Positions 1 to 6,875 of a DNA stretch of 32,322 nt are shown one piece after another (the first letter of the stretch is position 1; each line of letters starts with the position of its first letter). The translations under genes were made by a program, and so were the position numbers. Source of the stretch: Pseudomonadales bacterium (GTDB lineage: Bacteria; Pseudomonadota; Gammaproteobacteria; Pseudomonadales; Pseudohongiellaceae); assembly GCA_022819645.1 (NCBI GenBank), contig JAJEGU010000014.1, positions 1 through 32,322 of the forward strand. Reading direction: 5' to 3'. Below the pieces are notes generated by a model, which was not told the DNA's origin, ran no database searches, and saw only the letters and a list, made by a program, of their open reading frames with translations.

Positions 1-141
1 AAAACTCCATCCGTGGAGTTTTTCATTATCGCAAAACAAAAGCGTGGTTTTGTTTTGCTCCCGAATTCAATGGCTTACGCCATCGAATTCGGCGGCACTT
101 CCATGTGCCGCAGGGAAGCTCTGACTTGATCAGAGCTTCCC
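1..141. repeat. Family A modular palindromic element, hairpin array
   Basis: Five consecutive inverted repeats are visible. AAAACTCCA/TGGAGTTTT lies at 1-22, and GCAAAACAAAA/TTTTGTTTTGC around 31-58. CCGAATTCAATGGC/GCCATCGAATTCGG lies around 61-92 with one mismatch, CGGCAC/GTGCCG around 92-110, and GGGAAGCTCTGA/TCAGAGCTTCCC at 113-141. Read on the minus strand, the same modules recur with internal deletions at 11550-11639, and in part at 872-937 and 30619-30655. No coding potential is seen, so this is a small non-autonomous or structural repeat. Its left end may lie outside the window. Confidence 0.75.
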
Positions 142-272
142 TAAATAAAATCTGGCTTTTCGGCCTGGAGCGCTTTGGGGTGGTTCAGGCCGATAGATTT
201 TACTTTGACCTTCTTGCACAGTGTCAGCTTATCGCAGACAGTCCGAGACAATATCCAACCGTTGATGAAATC
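141..272 (+). pseudogene. ParE-family toxin remnant, both ends missing
   Basis: The frame reads LNKIWLFGLERFGVVQADRF, then a stretch ending YPTVDEIR. This matches the middle of RelE/ParE superfamily toxins, whose cores typically read D-L-x-x-I-W-x-F-G, then Q-A-D-R-Y, then N-P-x-x-x-P-x-x-D-E-I-R. The N-terminal ~10 residues are missing because the last hairpin of the family A element ends exactly where similarity begins. The C-terminal half, with the beta-strands and catalytic Arg/Tyr region, is missing because the sequence changes at about 272 into an integrase remnant on the other strand. It cannot encode a working toxin. No antitoxin is visible to the left before the window ends. The family call rests on the preserved motif order alone. 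Confidence 0.6.
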
Positions 273-339
273 CGTCGCCGTAAAACCCGGGTTGGGTGAT
301 CGCGCGGACCAGTTTCAGGGTCAATTTGCCTTGTACCAC
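271..339 (-). pseudogene. Tyrosine integrase N-terminus remnant (DUF4102 arm-binding type)
   Basis: On the minus strand a GTG-started frame reads KLTLKLVRAITQPGFYGDG and then loses similarity. This is the signature of the N-terminal arm-type DNA-binding domain of P4-like integrases, in which a K-L-T-x-x-x-V segment is followed by P-G-x-Y-x-D-G. Only about 23 codons survive before the frame runs into the parE remnant. The fragment lies 141 bases beyond the 3' end of tRNA-Leu and on the same strand, the usual position of an integrase whose element entered at a tRNA 3' end. I infer the eroded edge of a genomic island. The catalytic domain is absent. Confidence 0.55.
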
Positions 340-479
340 GTTTTTTGTGTCCTGTTTTGTGCAACGCAATACAGCAAAATCTAGCGTGTCTCCGCGCAGG
401 ATTCAACAGGGGAGCCCCTGCAAGTGATTGTTTTTATGGTAGTTTAGGCAGTTTGTGGCGGGGTGTGCGCGGGCGGGTA

Positions 480-566
480 TGGTGCCCAGGAGAGGACTCG
501 AACCTCCACGACCTTTCGATCACTAGCACCTGAAGCTAGCGTGTCTACCAATTTCACCACCTGGGC
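480..566 (-). tRNA. tRNA-Leu(CAG)
   Basis: The minus strand carries an 87-nt gene with acceptor stem GCCCAGG pairing CCTGGGC, discriminator A and encoded CCA. The anticodon loop TTCAGGT (anticodon CAG) is closed by the stem CTAGC/GCTAG. It has the long variable arm of class II tRNAs and a T-arm loop TTCGAGT. It decodes CUG. It lies next to rnr, as in Pseudomonas-like genomes, but here it points away from rnr. An integrase remnant lies beyond its 3' end, so this tRNA probably served as an integration site. Confidence 0.95.
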
Positions 567-614
567 ATGAGGGGTGCGGAATGCGGCGCCGGAGACCGCC
601 GGCACGGGGACGCC

Positions 615-643
615 ACTCTAACGATCAGGTCGATTCCTGTCAA
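615..643 (-). promoter_or_regulatory. Sigma-70 promoter of tRNA-Leu
   Basis: On the minus strand TTGACA (643-638) and TAGAGT (620-615) are separated by exactly 17 bases. A G+C-rich stretch follows, as is common at stable-RNA promoters. The -10 box lies about 50 bases upstream of the mature tRNA 5' end. Confidence 0.7.
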
Positions 644-684
644 TGGCGCGGGCTTTTGCTTCTCGCCGTGGCCGGGAGGCGGTG

Positions 685-766
685 TGCAGTGGCCACGCGA
701 TGAGATCCTGCGACTGCGCGCAGGATGACTGATGTGAGCGCGCCCATTGCCATAATGAGAATTGCT
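685..766 (+). repeat. Family B palindromic element, right half
   Basis: This segment matches the right part of the elements at 21831-22018 and 32184-32322. It contains GAGATCCTGCGACTGCGCGC, then ATGACTGATGTGAGCGCG, and ends in the terminal repeat GCCATAATGAGAATTGCT at 749-766. The left half is not present. Confidence 0.7.
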
Positions 767-807
767 GTTCCGAGACTGCGTATAGAGTAGCGAATTGGGG
801 TTGAGTG

Positions 808-813
808 TATAAT
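808..813 (+). promoter_or_regulatory. Possible -10 box upstream of rnr
   Basis: A perfect TATAAT lies between the tRNA promoter and rnr, in an AT-rich stretch just right of the family B repeat. No convincing -35 hexamer sits 16-18 bases upstream. If used, it would give an rnr leader of about 125 nt containing the family A hairpin. Confidence 0.25.
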
Positions 814-871
814 TCGCCCGCCCCATGAATTCTTTCCCCTCCCCGGGCCGAACCGGTTCCGGCCAATAAAC

Positions 872-937
872 CCCTGCGGCACATGGAAGTGCGATAATGA
901 AAAATTCCAAGGAGGGAATTTTTCAGAGAATACCTAG
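872..937 (+). repeat. Family A palindromic element directly before rnr
   Basis: It contains the module CCCTGCGGCACATGGAAGTG, also seen inverted at 92-115. This is followed by CGATAATG, the stem GAAAAATTCC/GGAATTTTTC with loop AAGGAG, and the conserved end CAGAGAATACCTAG. The element ends eight bases before the rnr start codon. Its hairpin loop exposes an AGGAGG sequence that resembles a ribosome binding site, but it is 30 bases from the ATG. Confidence 0.75.
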
Positions 938-945
938 GGTAATCG

Positions 946-2673
946 ATGGACGCTACCGCCAAAGCGCTTGATGAACTGCGCCCGGATCTCAGGGCCGCGG
1001 TGCTCGGCCATGGACTGTCGCTGGTCTGGCCCGAGGCGGCCCGCCGCGAGGCGCGACGGCTTGGCAAGCGGGTGAAAACCGGGGAAATCCGGCAGCGGCT
1101 CGATCTGCGGGGATTGCCTTTGGTCACCATCGATGGGGAAGACGCCAGGGACTTTGACGATGCGGTCTTTGCGCGTCGTGAAAAGGCGGGAGAATGGACC
1201 CTGTTCGTGGCGATCGCCGATGTGTCCCATTATGTTTCCCCGGGCAGCGCGCTTGATCTTGAGGCGCGGGAACGCGGCACTTCGGCGTATTTTCCCGATT
1301 ACGTCATTCCCATGTTGCCGGAAGAATTGTCCAATGAACTGTGTTCGCTGAAACCCCGGGTGGACCGTCTTGCCCTCGTCTGCGAAATGCGCATGGACGC
1401 CGCCGGCGCAATGCGCGATTATCGTTTCCACGAGGCCGTGATTCATTCCCACGCCCGCCTCACCTATACCGAAGTCGCCGAACTTGTATCGCCGCCGGCA
1501 ACCACGGAAGGCAAGAGCCCATCGAGACTTGCCTCGCGCCTGGCGCCGCTGGCCGGGAATCTCGCAGACCTGCATGAGCTGTTCAGGCTCCTGCACCGGC
1601 GGCGTGGCGATTCAGGCTCCATCGAATTCGAAACCGTCGAAACCCGGATTGTCCTGGACAAACGGGCCGAAGTGCGTGAAATCGTCCCGGTTGCCCGCAA
1701 TGACGCCCATCGCCTGATCGAGGAATGCATGCTTTGCGCCAATGTGGCGGCGGCGACGATGTTGCGGGAATCCGGTCTGCCGGTGCTGTTTCGGGTTCAC
1801 CAGGGGCCGGACCCGGAGAAGCTCGCCGACTTGCGGGAATACCTGCGCGGCCTTGGCCTGAGCCTCGGGGGCGGGTCCGAACCGCGGCCCGCCGATTACC
1901 AGCGGTTGCTGCGGCAATGCGGCGAACGCCCGGACCGGGACCTGTTGCAGGGCCTGTTGATCCGATCCCTGTCCCAGGCCAGATACCAGCCGGAGAATAT
2001 CGGTCATTTTGGTCTTGGTTTCCCGCGCTACACCCATTTCACCTCGCCGATCCGCCGTTATCCGGACCTGCTTGTGCATCGCGCCATTCGTTATCTCATT
2101 CGCCGTCGGGGCCATCCCGCGGCCCGCGCAACGGCGGAAGTCGGCAAGCTTGCCAGGGGGAAGGCATACCCCTACAACGCATTCGTCATGGAAGAACTGG
2201 GCGAAAGCTGCTCCGCCGCCGAGCGCCGCGCCGACGCCGCGGGTTACCTGTCGGTCAACTGGCTCAAATGCGAATATCTGCGCCGGCATGTCGGCGAGGA
2301 TTTCGACGGCCTCATAAGCGCCGTGACCGGCTTCGGGCTTTTCGTGCAAATCGTGGGGTTCCACATCGACGGCCTGGTCCATATCAGCATGCTCGGCAAT
2401 GACTATTATCACCACGATCCGGTGCAGCACCTTCTCGAAGGCGAAAGCAGGGGGGCAGTTTTCCGGCTTGGCGATCCGCTGCGGGTGCAGGTCATCAGCG
2501 TGATCCCGGAAGAGCAGAAAATCGAATTGCGACTGTCCGATGCCGGTGAGCCGCCCGCTGCCGAAGATTCCGTCGCGCCCCGGCGCCGCAAAAACAGGCG
2601 CGGCAATGGGCGCGCGGGGTTTCGCGGCCAGAGCGGGCGTGGAGCCGCCACGGGCCGGGGACGACGGCGCTGA
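946..2673 (+). CDS. rnr: RNase R, lacking the N-terminal HTH and cold-shock domains
   Basis: This is a 3'-to-5' exoribonuclease of the RNase II/R family, which degrades structured RNA. The RNB domain is complete. It begins with ...LPLVTIDGEDARDFDDAV, whose metal-binding aspartates are D63, D69, D71 and D72, and it keeps ARLTYTEV, NDAHRLIEECML and HFTSPIRRYPDLLVHR. An S1 domain follows at about 447-531 (GLISAVTGFGLFVQI), then an Arg/Gly-rich basic tail. The protein is 575 residues against about 800 in E. coli, and the missing ~200 are the winged-helix and two cold-shock domains. An in-frame TAA at 940-942 lies just upstream of the ATG, so no extension is possible. A family A repeat ends at 937, suggesting truncation by the repeat or by recombination there. 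rlmB follows after 14 bases. It could still be catalytically active, since RNB plus S1 forms the nuclease core, but substrate selection should differ. Confidence 0.9.
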   Translation: MDATAKALDELRPDLRAAVLGHGLSLVWPEAARREARRLGKRVKTGEIRQRLDLRGLPLVTIDGEDARDFDDAVFARREKAGEWTLFVAIADVSHYVSPGSALDLEARERGTSAYFPDYVIPMLPEELSNELCSLKPRVDRLALVCEMRMDAAGAMRDYRFHEAVIHSHARLTYTEVAELVSPPATTEGKSPSRLASRLAPLAGNLADLHELFRLLHRRRGDSGSIEFETVETRIVLDKRAEVREIVPVARNDAHRLIEECMLCANVAAATMLRESGLPVLFRVHQGPDPEKLADLREYLRGLGLSLGGGSEPRPADYQRLLRQCGERPDRDLLQGLLIRSLSQARYQPENIGHFGLGFPRYTHFTSPIRRYPDLLVHRAIRYLIRRRGHPAARATAEVGKLARGKAYPYNAFVMEELGESCSAAERRADAAGYLSVNWLKCEYLRRHVGEDFDGLISAVTGFGLFVQIVGFHIDGLVHISMLGNDYYHHDPVQHLLEGESRGAVFRLGDPLRVQVISVIPEEQKIELRLSDAGEPPAAEDSVAPRRRKNRRGNGRAGFRGQSGRGAATGRGRRR

Positions 2674-2687
2674 AATGTAACGAACTC

Positions 2688-3443
2688 ATGGGACAGCAAA
2701 CTGGCCAGGTGTTCGGCCTCCATGCGGTGGGAGAAGTCCTCCGGCGCAATCCGTCCCGGGTGCGGGAACTGCTCATGCAGGCCCGCCGCAAGGACCGTCG
2801 CCTCAATTCCCTGCGCGAGGAAGCAAAGCGCCTCGGCATTTCCTGCAAGGAAGTTGGCCGGAGCGAACTCGACCGGTTGGCAAATGGCGCGCACCAGGGG
2901 GTGGTCGCCGTGCTTGACGGGGAAGCGACGGCGATTTCCCTTGACGAGCGCGGGCTGCTTGCATCGCTCGCGACAAGAGGCGAAGACGCCCTCCTGCTGA
3001 TTCTCGATTCGGTCACCGACCCGCACAATCTCGGCGCCTGCATGCGCAGCGCGGCCGCTGCGGGAGCCGACGCCGTCGTCATACCCGCCAATGCCTCCGC
3101 CCGGCTCAATGCCACCGTGCGCAAGGTGGCCAGCGGCGCCGCCGAAACCCTGCCGCTGGTGACCGCAAGCAATCTCGCGCGCTTTATCGATCAACTCAAG
3201 CAAGCCGGAATCTGGATCGCAGGCGCCGCCGACAGCGCACCTGAAAGCCTGTTCGAGAAGGATCTGAGCGGCCCCATCGCTCTCGTGCTCGGCGCAGAAG
3301 GCAAGGGTATCCGCCGCCTGGTGAAGGAAAAATGCGATTATCTCGTGGCCGTCCCCACGGCGGACGCCATGGCCAGCCTCAATGTTTCCGTTGCCGCCGG
3401 TATCTGCCTGTTCGAAGTGGTCCGCCAGCGCCGCAGCCGATAA
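2688..3443 (+). CDS. rlmB: 23S rRNA (guanosine-2251-2'-O)-methyltransferase RlmB
   Basis: This SPOUT/TrmH-family enzyme methylates the ribose of G2251 in the peptidyl-transferase P-loop of 23S rRNA, using S-adenosylmethionine. The N-terminal L30e-like substrate-binding domain (QVFGLHAVGEVLRRNP, residues ~7-80) is followed by the knotted catalytic domain. The three TrmH motifs are present: DPHNLGACMRSAAAAGADAV with its conserved N and R, then VLGAEGKGIRRLV, then VPTADAMASLNVSVAAGI. At 251 residues it is full length for the family. It starts at ATG 2688, 14 bases after rnr, as in the usual rnr-rlmB operon. A family B repeat and then the rpsF promoter follow, so the operon probably ends here. 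Confidence 0.95.
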   Translation: MGQQTGQVFGLHAVGEVLRRNPSRVRELLMQARRKDRRLNSLREEAKRLGISCKEVGRSELDRLANGAHQGVVAVLDGEATAISLDERGLLASLATRGEDALLLILDSVTDPHNLGACMRSAAAAGADAVVIPANASARLNATVRKVASGAAETLPLVTASNLARFIDQLKQAGIWIAGAADSAPESLFEKDLSGPIALVLGAEGKGIRRLVKEKCDYLVAVPTADAMASLNVSVAAGICLFEVVRQRRSR

Positions 3444-3457
3444 CCCCCGGTCCTCCC

Positions 3458-3541
3458 GTCATTCTGCGCGTAGCGAAGCGGAGTCGCGGAATCTCACTGG
3501 GAGACCTCTGCATGAGATTCTGCGACTGCGCGCAGAATGAC
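3458..3541. repeat. Family B palindromic element, central part, between rlmB and rpsF
   Basis: This is GTCATTCTGCGCG...GTCGCGGAATCTC followed by GAGATTCTGCGACTGCGCGC and AGAATGAC. The two halves are inverted relative to each other and can fold into one long hairpin just after the rlmB stop. It may act as a terminator-like structure. The outer 18-bp terminal repeats of the full element are absent here. Confidence 0.7.
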
Positions 3542-3574
3542 GGAAAGGGAACGCGCAGAATCACGAGATCGCGT

Positions 3575-3603
3575 TTGCAATAGTCCGGCGCTTTCTCTAG
3601 AAT
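3575..3603 (+). promoter_or_regulatory. Promoter of the rpsF operon
   Basis: TTGCAA (3575-3580) and TAGAAT (3598-3603) are separated by exactly 17 bases. The resulting leader to the rpsF ATG at 3706 is about 95 nt. In many bacteria this leader carries the S6:S18-binding autoregulatory motif. It contains two ACCG segments, but I could not fold it and do not call the motif. Confidence 0.55.
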
Positions 3604-3705
3604 CGCCCCTCTTTGCGCGGAGCGGGGCTTCGCGCCACCGATCAACTCCTTGCCTTACCGCGGCGGCGCCCGCTTGACGGAAGGCGTAAACCGAGAGGAG
3701 TCTCA

Positions 3706-4281
3706 ATGAGACACTACGAAGTCGTATTCCTGGTGCATCCGGACCAGTCGGCCCAGGTGCCCGGCATGGTGGAACGCTACACCCAACTCATCACCGACAG
3801 CGGTGGCGCGGTGCATCGCACCGAGGACTGGGGGCGCCGCCAACTGGCCTATCCCATCAACAAGATTCACAAGGCCCACTACATCCTGATGAATATCGAG
3901 TGTGGCCAGGAAGCGCTGGACGAACTCGGCACCCTGTTCCGTTACAACGATGCGGTCATTCGTGATCTGTTCATCAAGCGGCGCGAAGCGGTCACCGGGG
4001 AATCGCTGATCCTCAAGGGCGAACGCGAGGCCCGCGAGCGCAAGGCCAGGGCCGAGCAGCGGCGCAAGCAGCGCGATCAGGAAATTGCCGCGCGGCAGGA
4101 AAAGGAAGCGGAAAAGGCCGCCGGGGATGCCGCTGAAGAAAAACCGGGGACCGGGCAGGAATCCGAAGCGCAGCCGGGCGATTCCGGCGAGGCGGAACAG
4201 GAAGCGGCGCAAGCTGAACCGGACACTGTTCCTGAAGCGGAAACAGAAGCGAAGCCGGAAGCCGAAACCGCATCCGAATGA
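3706..4281 (+). CDS. rpsF: 30S ribosomal protein S6 with a long acidic tail
   Basis: S6 pairs with S18 on the platform of the 30S subunit. The ATG at 3706 is chosen because [12 protein letters not shown] is the conserved S6 start and GAGAGGAG lies just upstream. In-frame sequence upstream of it is not S6-like. Residues 1 to ~105 are the S6 ferredoxin-like core ([22 protein letters not shown]). A Lys/Arg/Glu-rich helix-like segment follows (~105-138), then an Ala/Glu/Pro-rich acidic tail to residue 191. E. coli S6 has only about 130 residues with a short glutamate tail, so this tail is unusually long. rpsR follows after 40 bases in the standard order. Confidence 0.95.
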   Translation: MRHYEVVFLVHPDQSAQVPGMVERYTQLITDSGGAVHRTEDWGRRQLAYPINKIHKAHYILMNIECGQEALDELGTLFRYNDAVIRDLFIKRREAVTGESLILKGEREARERKARAEQRRKQRDQEIAARQEKEAEKAAGDAAEEKPGTGQESEAQPGDSGEAEQEAAQAEPDTVPEAETEAKPEAETASE

Positions 4282-4321
4282 TTGCACCGAGTAAGCACTC
4301 CAACAAGCAGGTAACAGCACC

Positions 4322-4552
4322 ATGAGTCGATATTTCCGTCGTCGCAAGTTTTGCAAATTCACCGCCGAAGGCACGAAGGAGATTGATTACAAGGACCTGG
4401 AAACCTTGAAAGCCTATATCTCCGAAACCGGGAAAATCATTCCCAGCCGCATAACCGGCACCAGGGCGCGGTATCAGCGCCAGTTGGCGACGGCGGTCAA
4501 GCGGGCGCGGTTTCTGGCGCTGATTCCCTATACGGACAGTCACCAGGCCTGA
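4322..4552 (+). CDS. rpsR: 30S ribosomal protein S18
   Basis: This 76-residue basic protein binds 16S rRNA together with S6 on the 30S platform. It begins [17 protein letters not shown] and includes the family signature around [13 protein letters not shown], followed by [19 protein letters not shown]. Full length for the family. It lies between rpsF and the DUF2232 gene, whose start is 6 bases after its stop, so all are probably one transcript. Confidence 0.97.
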   Translation: MSRYFRRRKFCKFTAEGTKEIDYKDLETLKAYISETGKIIPSRITGTRARYQRQLATAVKRARFLALIPYTDSHQA

Positions 4553-4558
4553 CGAGTC

Positions 4559-5389
4559 ATGCTGCGCGCCCTTGCCAAATATGTGATGGCGGGACGCAGA
4601 CAGGCGGCGACGGCCATCGTGCTGCTGGGGCTGCCCCCGGTCGTGAACTTGCTGGCGCCGATGCTGGTGGCCATGGTCATCCTGCGCATGGGTGCCCAGG
4701 CGGGTTCGTTCCTGCTGCTCTGGGCGCTGCTGCCTGCCGGCTTCTGGCTGTTGCAGGGCAACGCGATGCCCCTGCTCATGCTGGCCGGCGTGTTTGGGCT
4801 GGCCGCGGTGCTGCGCTCCACGGATTCCTGGCAGAGCGTGGCGCTGCTATCGATGGCGGTCGGCGCCATGTTCGAGATTTTTCTGCGGGCCCAGCCGGCG
4901 GTGCTGGATCTCGCCTTCGAGCAGTTCGGCCTGTACGCCGGGGCGGGCAATCTCGATGGCATCTCGCCGGAAGCGCTGCGGGAGTTGATGACGACCCTGT
5001 CGGCCGTATGCTACATGGCCCTGTCGGTGGTGCTGCTGATGCTGGGCCGCTCGATGCAGGCGATGCTGGTAAACCCGGGTGGTTTCCAGCGGGAGTTTCA
5101 CGCATTTCGCCTGAGTCAGCCGGCGGCGCTGGCGCTGGTGGCCCCCATTGTGCTGCTCAGTGTGGTGGACGCCTTGCCGGATGCGTGGGTTTTTTACCTG
5201 GCCTGGCCCCTGGCGCTGGCGGGTCTGGCCCTGGCCCATTCGCTGGTGGCCTGGAAGAAGGCATCGGCCCTGTGGCTGGTGGCAATGTATATGCTGCTGA
5301 TTTTCCCCACCATGATGTATTTGCTGGTGCTGGTGGCGATTATCGACAGTTGGTATGACTTTCGCGCGCGCTTGCAGAAAAATACCTGA
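4559..5389 (+). CDS. DUF2232 multi-pass inner-membrane protein
   Basis: This 276-residue protein is dominated by hydrophobic segments. Likely membrane helices lie around residues 17-45, 50-70, 75-100, 145-165, 190-215, 217-240 and 245-268. A protein of this type occupies the same slot between rpsR and rplI in Pseudomonas and other Gammaproteobacteria. Its molecular role is not established. Some relatives are described as YybS-like and resemble substrate-binding membrane components of ECF-type systems, but no such partner is nearby. The start at 4559 is 6 bases after rpsR, and rplI follows after 29 bases with a strong CGGAGGAA ribosome binding site. Confidence 0.75.
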   Translation: MLRALAKYVMAGRRQAATAIVLLGLPPVVNLLAPMLVAMVILRMGAQAGSFLLLWALLPAGFWLLQGNAMPLLMLAGVFGLAAVLRSTDSWQSVALLSMAVGAMFEIFLRAQPAVLDLAFEQFGLYAGAGNLDGISPEALRELMTTLSAVCYMALSVVLLMLGRSMQAMLVNPGGFQREFHAFRLSQPAALALVAPIVLLSVVDALPDAWVFYLAWPLALAGLALAHSLVAWKKASALWLVAMYMLLIFPTMMYLLVLVAIIDSWYDFRARLQKNT

Positions 5390-5418
5390 GCGGGCCGGGC
5401 GGAACGGAGGAACTTGCA

Positions 5419-6015
5419 ATGAACGTTATCCTGCTGGAAAAAATCGCCAAACTCGGCGATATCGGCGAAGCCGTCAATGTCCGTTCCGGGTTTGCCAGGA
5501 ACTTCCTGTTCCCCAAGGGCAAGGCGGTGCCGGCAACCAGGCGGAATCTCGAGGAATTCGAGCAACGCCGCACGGAACTGCTTGCCGCCCACAATGAGAA
5601 AATCGCCCACGCCCGGGGCCGGGCGGAAAAACTGGCCGACCTGGCGATTAGACTCGAAGTCAACGCCAGCGACGAAGGCCGCCTGTTCGGTTCGGTAAGC
5701 TCCCGGGAAGTCGCCGACGCCGTGAACGAGAAGGCCGGCAGCGATCTGGCCAGGTCAGAGGTCATTCTGCCCGGCGGCTCGATTCGGCAATGCGGCGACT
5801 ATGAGGTCACCGCCGACCTTGGTTTTGAAGTCACGGCCACTTTCGCGCTGGCGGTGGTCAATCGCAATGCGCCCGCCGAGGCTGCGGAAACCGAGGCGGA
5901 AACCGCCACTGATGCCGCAATCGTCGATGAGGCGCCCGCGGACGATATGCCCGCCAGCGAAGAAGGGGCAACGGCCGGGCCGGCGCGGGACGAAGAGCCC
6001 AAGGCGGAAGAATAG
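5419..6015 (+). CDS. rplI: 50S ribosomal protein L9 with an acidic C-terminal extension
   Basis: L9 binds domain V of 23S rRNA at the base of the L1 stalk and helps hold the reading frame. The N-terminal domain has the conserved MNVILLEKIAKLGDIGEAVN and then RSGFARNFLFPKGKAV. A long central helix follows (~45-75), then the C-terminal domain, which contains GRLFGSVSSREVADAV. The L9 core ends near residue 150. Residues ~151-198 form an Ala/Glu/Asp-rich tail absent from most L9 proteins, which are about 149 residues. S6 in the same operon has a similar tail. A minus-strand vapBC pair follows 19 bases after its stop, separating it from dnaB. Confidence 0.95.
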   Translation: MNVILLEKIAKLGDIGEAVNVRSGFARNFLFPKGKAVPATRRNLEEFEQRRTELLAAHNEKIAHARGRAEKLADLAIRLEVNASDEGRLFGSVSSREVADAVNEKAGSDLARSEVILPGGSIRQCGDYEVTADLGFEVTATFALAVVNRNAPAEAAETEAETATDAAIVDEAPADDMPASEEGATAGPARDEEPKAEE

Positions 6016-6034
6016 GGCATTCGTGTGGATGGCC

Positions 6035-6436
6035 TCAACGACTGTCCCACGTCTCAAAATCCAGCCCTTCAACCCTCGAAAAATGTTTCCGGTTGTTGCT
6101 TGCCAGGGTCGCATTGAGCGAAATGGCATGGGCGGCAATCATGGCATCGGCAAATCCGATGGGCATACCGCGGTCAAGCAGTCTGGCGTGGATGCGGGCA
6201 AAGGAATCCGCCTGTTTGGCGCCCCAATCAGCGATGAAATCGATACGTTCGCAAAACCCTGCAATGCGACTGTGATACTTGTCCGTCCCGGCGCCGAGCT
6301 TCAGTTCCTGATACGTGATAACCGAGATGCAGATACTGTGACCGTCAGTAAATTTGTCATGCAGTGTCCGCAATAGCGAATTTGCGTGCTCACGCATGAT
6401 GTAACTGCAGATATCCGTATCCAGCATGTAGATCAT
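6035..6436 (-). CDS. vapC: VapC-family PIN-domain ribonuclease toxin
   Basis: VapC toxins are Mg2+-dependent endoribonucleases that cleave tRNA or rRNA and are held inactive by VapB. This 133-residue protein has the PIN acidic residues at D6 (MLDTDICSYIM), E44 (ITYQELKLG) and D97 (GFADAMIAAHA). It also has the usual LASNNRKHF motif near residue 113. It appears intact and full length. Its ATG overlaps the vapB stop by 4 bases (ATGA), indicating translational coupling. The pair lies convergent to rplI within the normally continuous rplI-dnaB block, which marks it as a later insertion. The natural RNA target cannot be read from sequence. Confidence 0.9.
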   Translation of the reverse strand: MIYMLDTDICSYIMREHANSLLRTLHDKFTDGHSICISVITYQELKLGAGTDKYHSRIAGFCERIDFIADWGAKQADSFARIHARLLDRGMPIGFADAMIAAHAISLNATLASNNRKHFSRVEGLDFETWDSR

Positions 6437-6675
6437 TTGAAACCGGTCCGGTCAGGGTCGAGAACGGAAAGATCGGGACGGCGTATCAGGAAGTCACATC
6501 CGGCTGGATCAGTTTCCTTGTTCAACGTCAGCCAGCTTTTGCGTGTGGGCTCAAGGATAAGCTTGTCGCCGACCCGGCTGACTCTCAACTCCCTGACTCC
6601 TTCAAAAGCCAGGGCCTTTGGAATACGCACTGCCTGACTGCGTCCATTCATGAATATCCTGGCGGTTTGGGACAT
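6433..6675 (-). CDS. vapB: VapB-family (AbrB/SpoVT-fold) antitoxin
   Basis: This 80-residue antitoxin binds and neutralises the adjacent VapC and, with it, represses their shared promoter. The N-terminus reads MSQTARIFMNGRSQAVRIPK, a swapped-hairpin DNA-binding domain of the AbrB type. The C-terminal half (residues ~50-80, with PDLSVLDPDRTGFK) would be the toxin-binding segment. The ATG at 6675 is preferred to an upstream TTG at 6681 because it begins the conserved domain. An inverted repeat at 6694-6708, directly upstream, is a candidate operator. Confidence 0.88.
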   Translation of the reverse strand: MSQTARIFMNGRSQAVRIPKALAFEGVRELRVSRVGDKLILEPTRKSWLTLNKETDPAGCDFLIRRPDLSVLDPDRTGFK

Positions 6676-6693
6676 GGTCAATCTCGTTGGGAT

Positions 6694-6708
6694 ATATGCC
6701 GAGCATAT
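6694..6708. promoter_or_regulatory. Inverted repeat, candidate VapBC operator
   Basis: ATATGC-CGA-GCATAT is a perfect 6-bp dyad with a 3-bp centre, starting 19 bases upstream of the vapB ATG. Its location fits autoregulation by the VapBC complex, as is usual for these modules. This is inferred from position and symmetry only. Confidence 0.45.
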
Positions 6709-6752
6709 GATAAAAATTCGACGGAGACAAGAGTTTTTCGCGAAGACGGGTG

Positions 6753-6781
6753 TTGGGCTTAACTCGTCGAGAAATTATAGT
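6753..6781 (+). promoter_or_regulatory. Candidate dnaB promoter
   Basis: TTGGGC (6753-6758) and TATAGT (6776-6781) are separated by 17 bases in the AT-rich gap between vapB and dnaB. The dnaB ATG lies 95 bases downstream. Because the vapBC insertion separates dnaB from the ribosomal operon, dnaB needs its own promoter here. Confidence 0.4.
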
Positions 6782-6875
6782 AAACTGGATGTCCGCAATT
6801 CCGGCAGAATTTCTGTAACTTATTGAAAATATGATATTTTATTGATTTCTGCCTAAACCCGCCGGATATTTCTTC

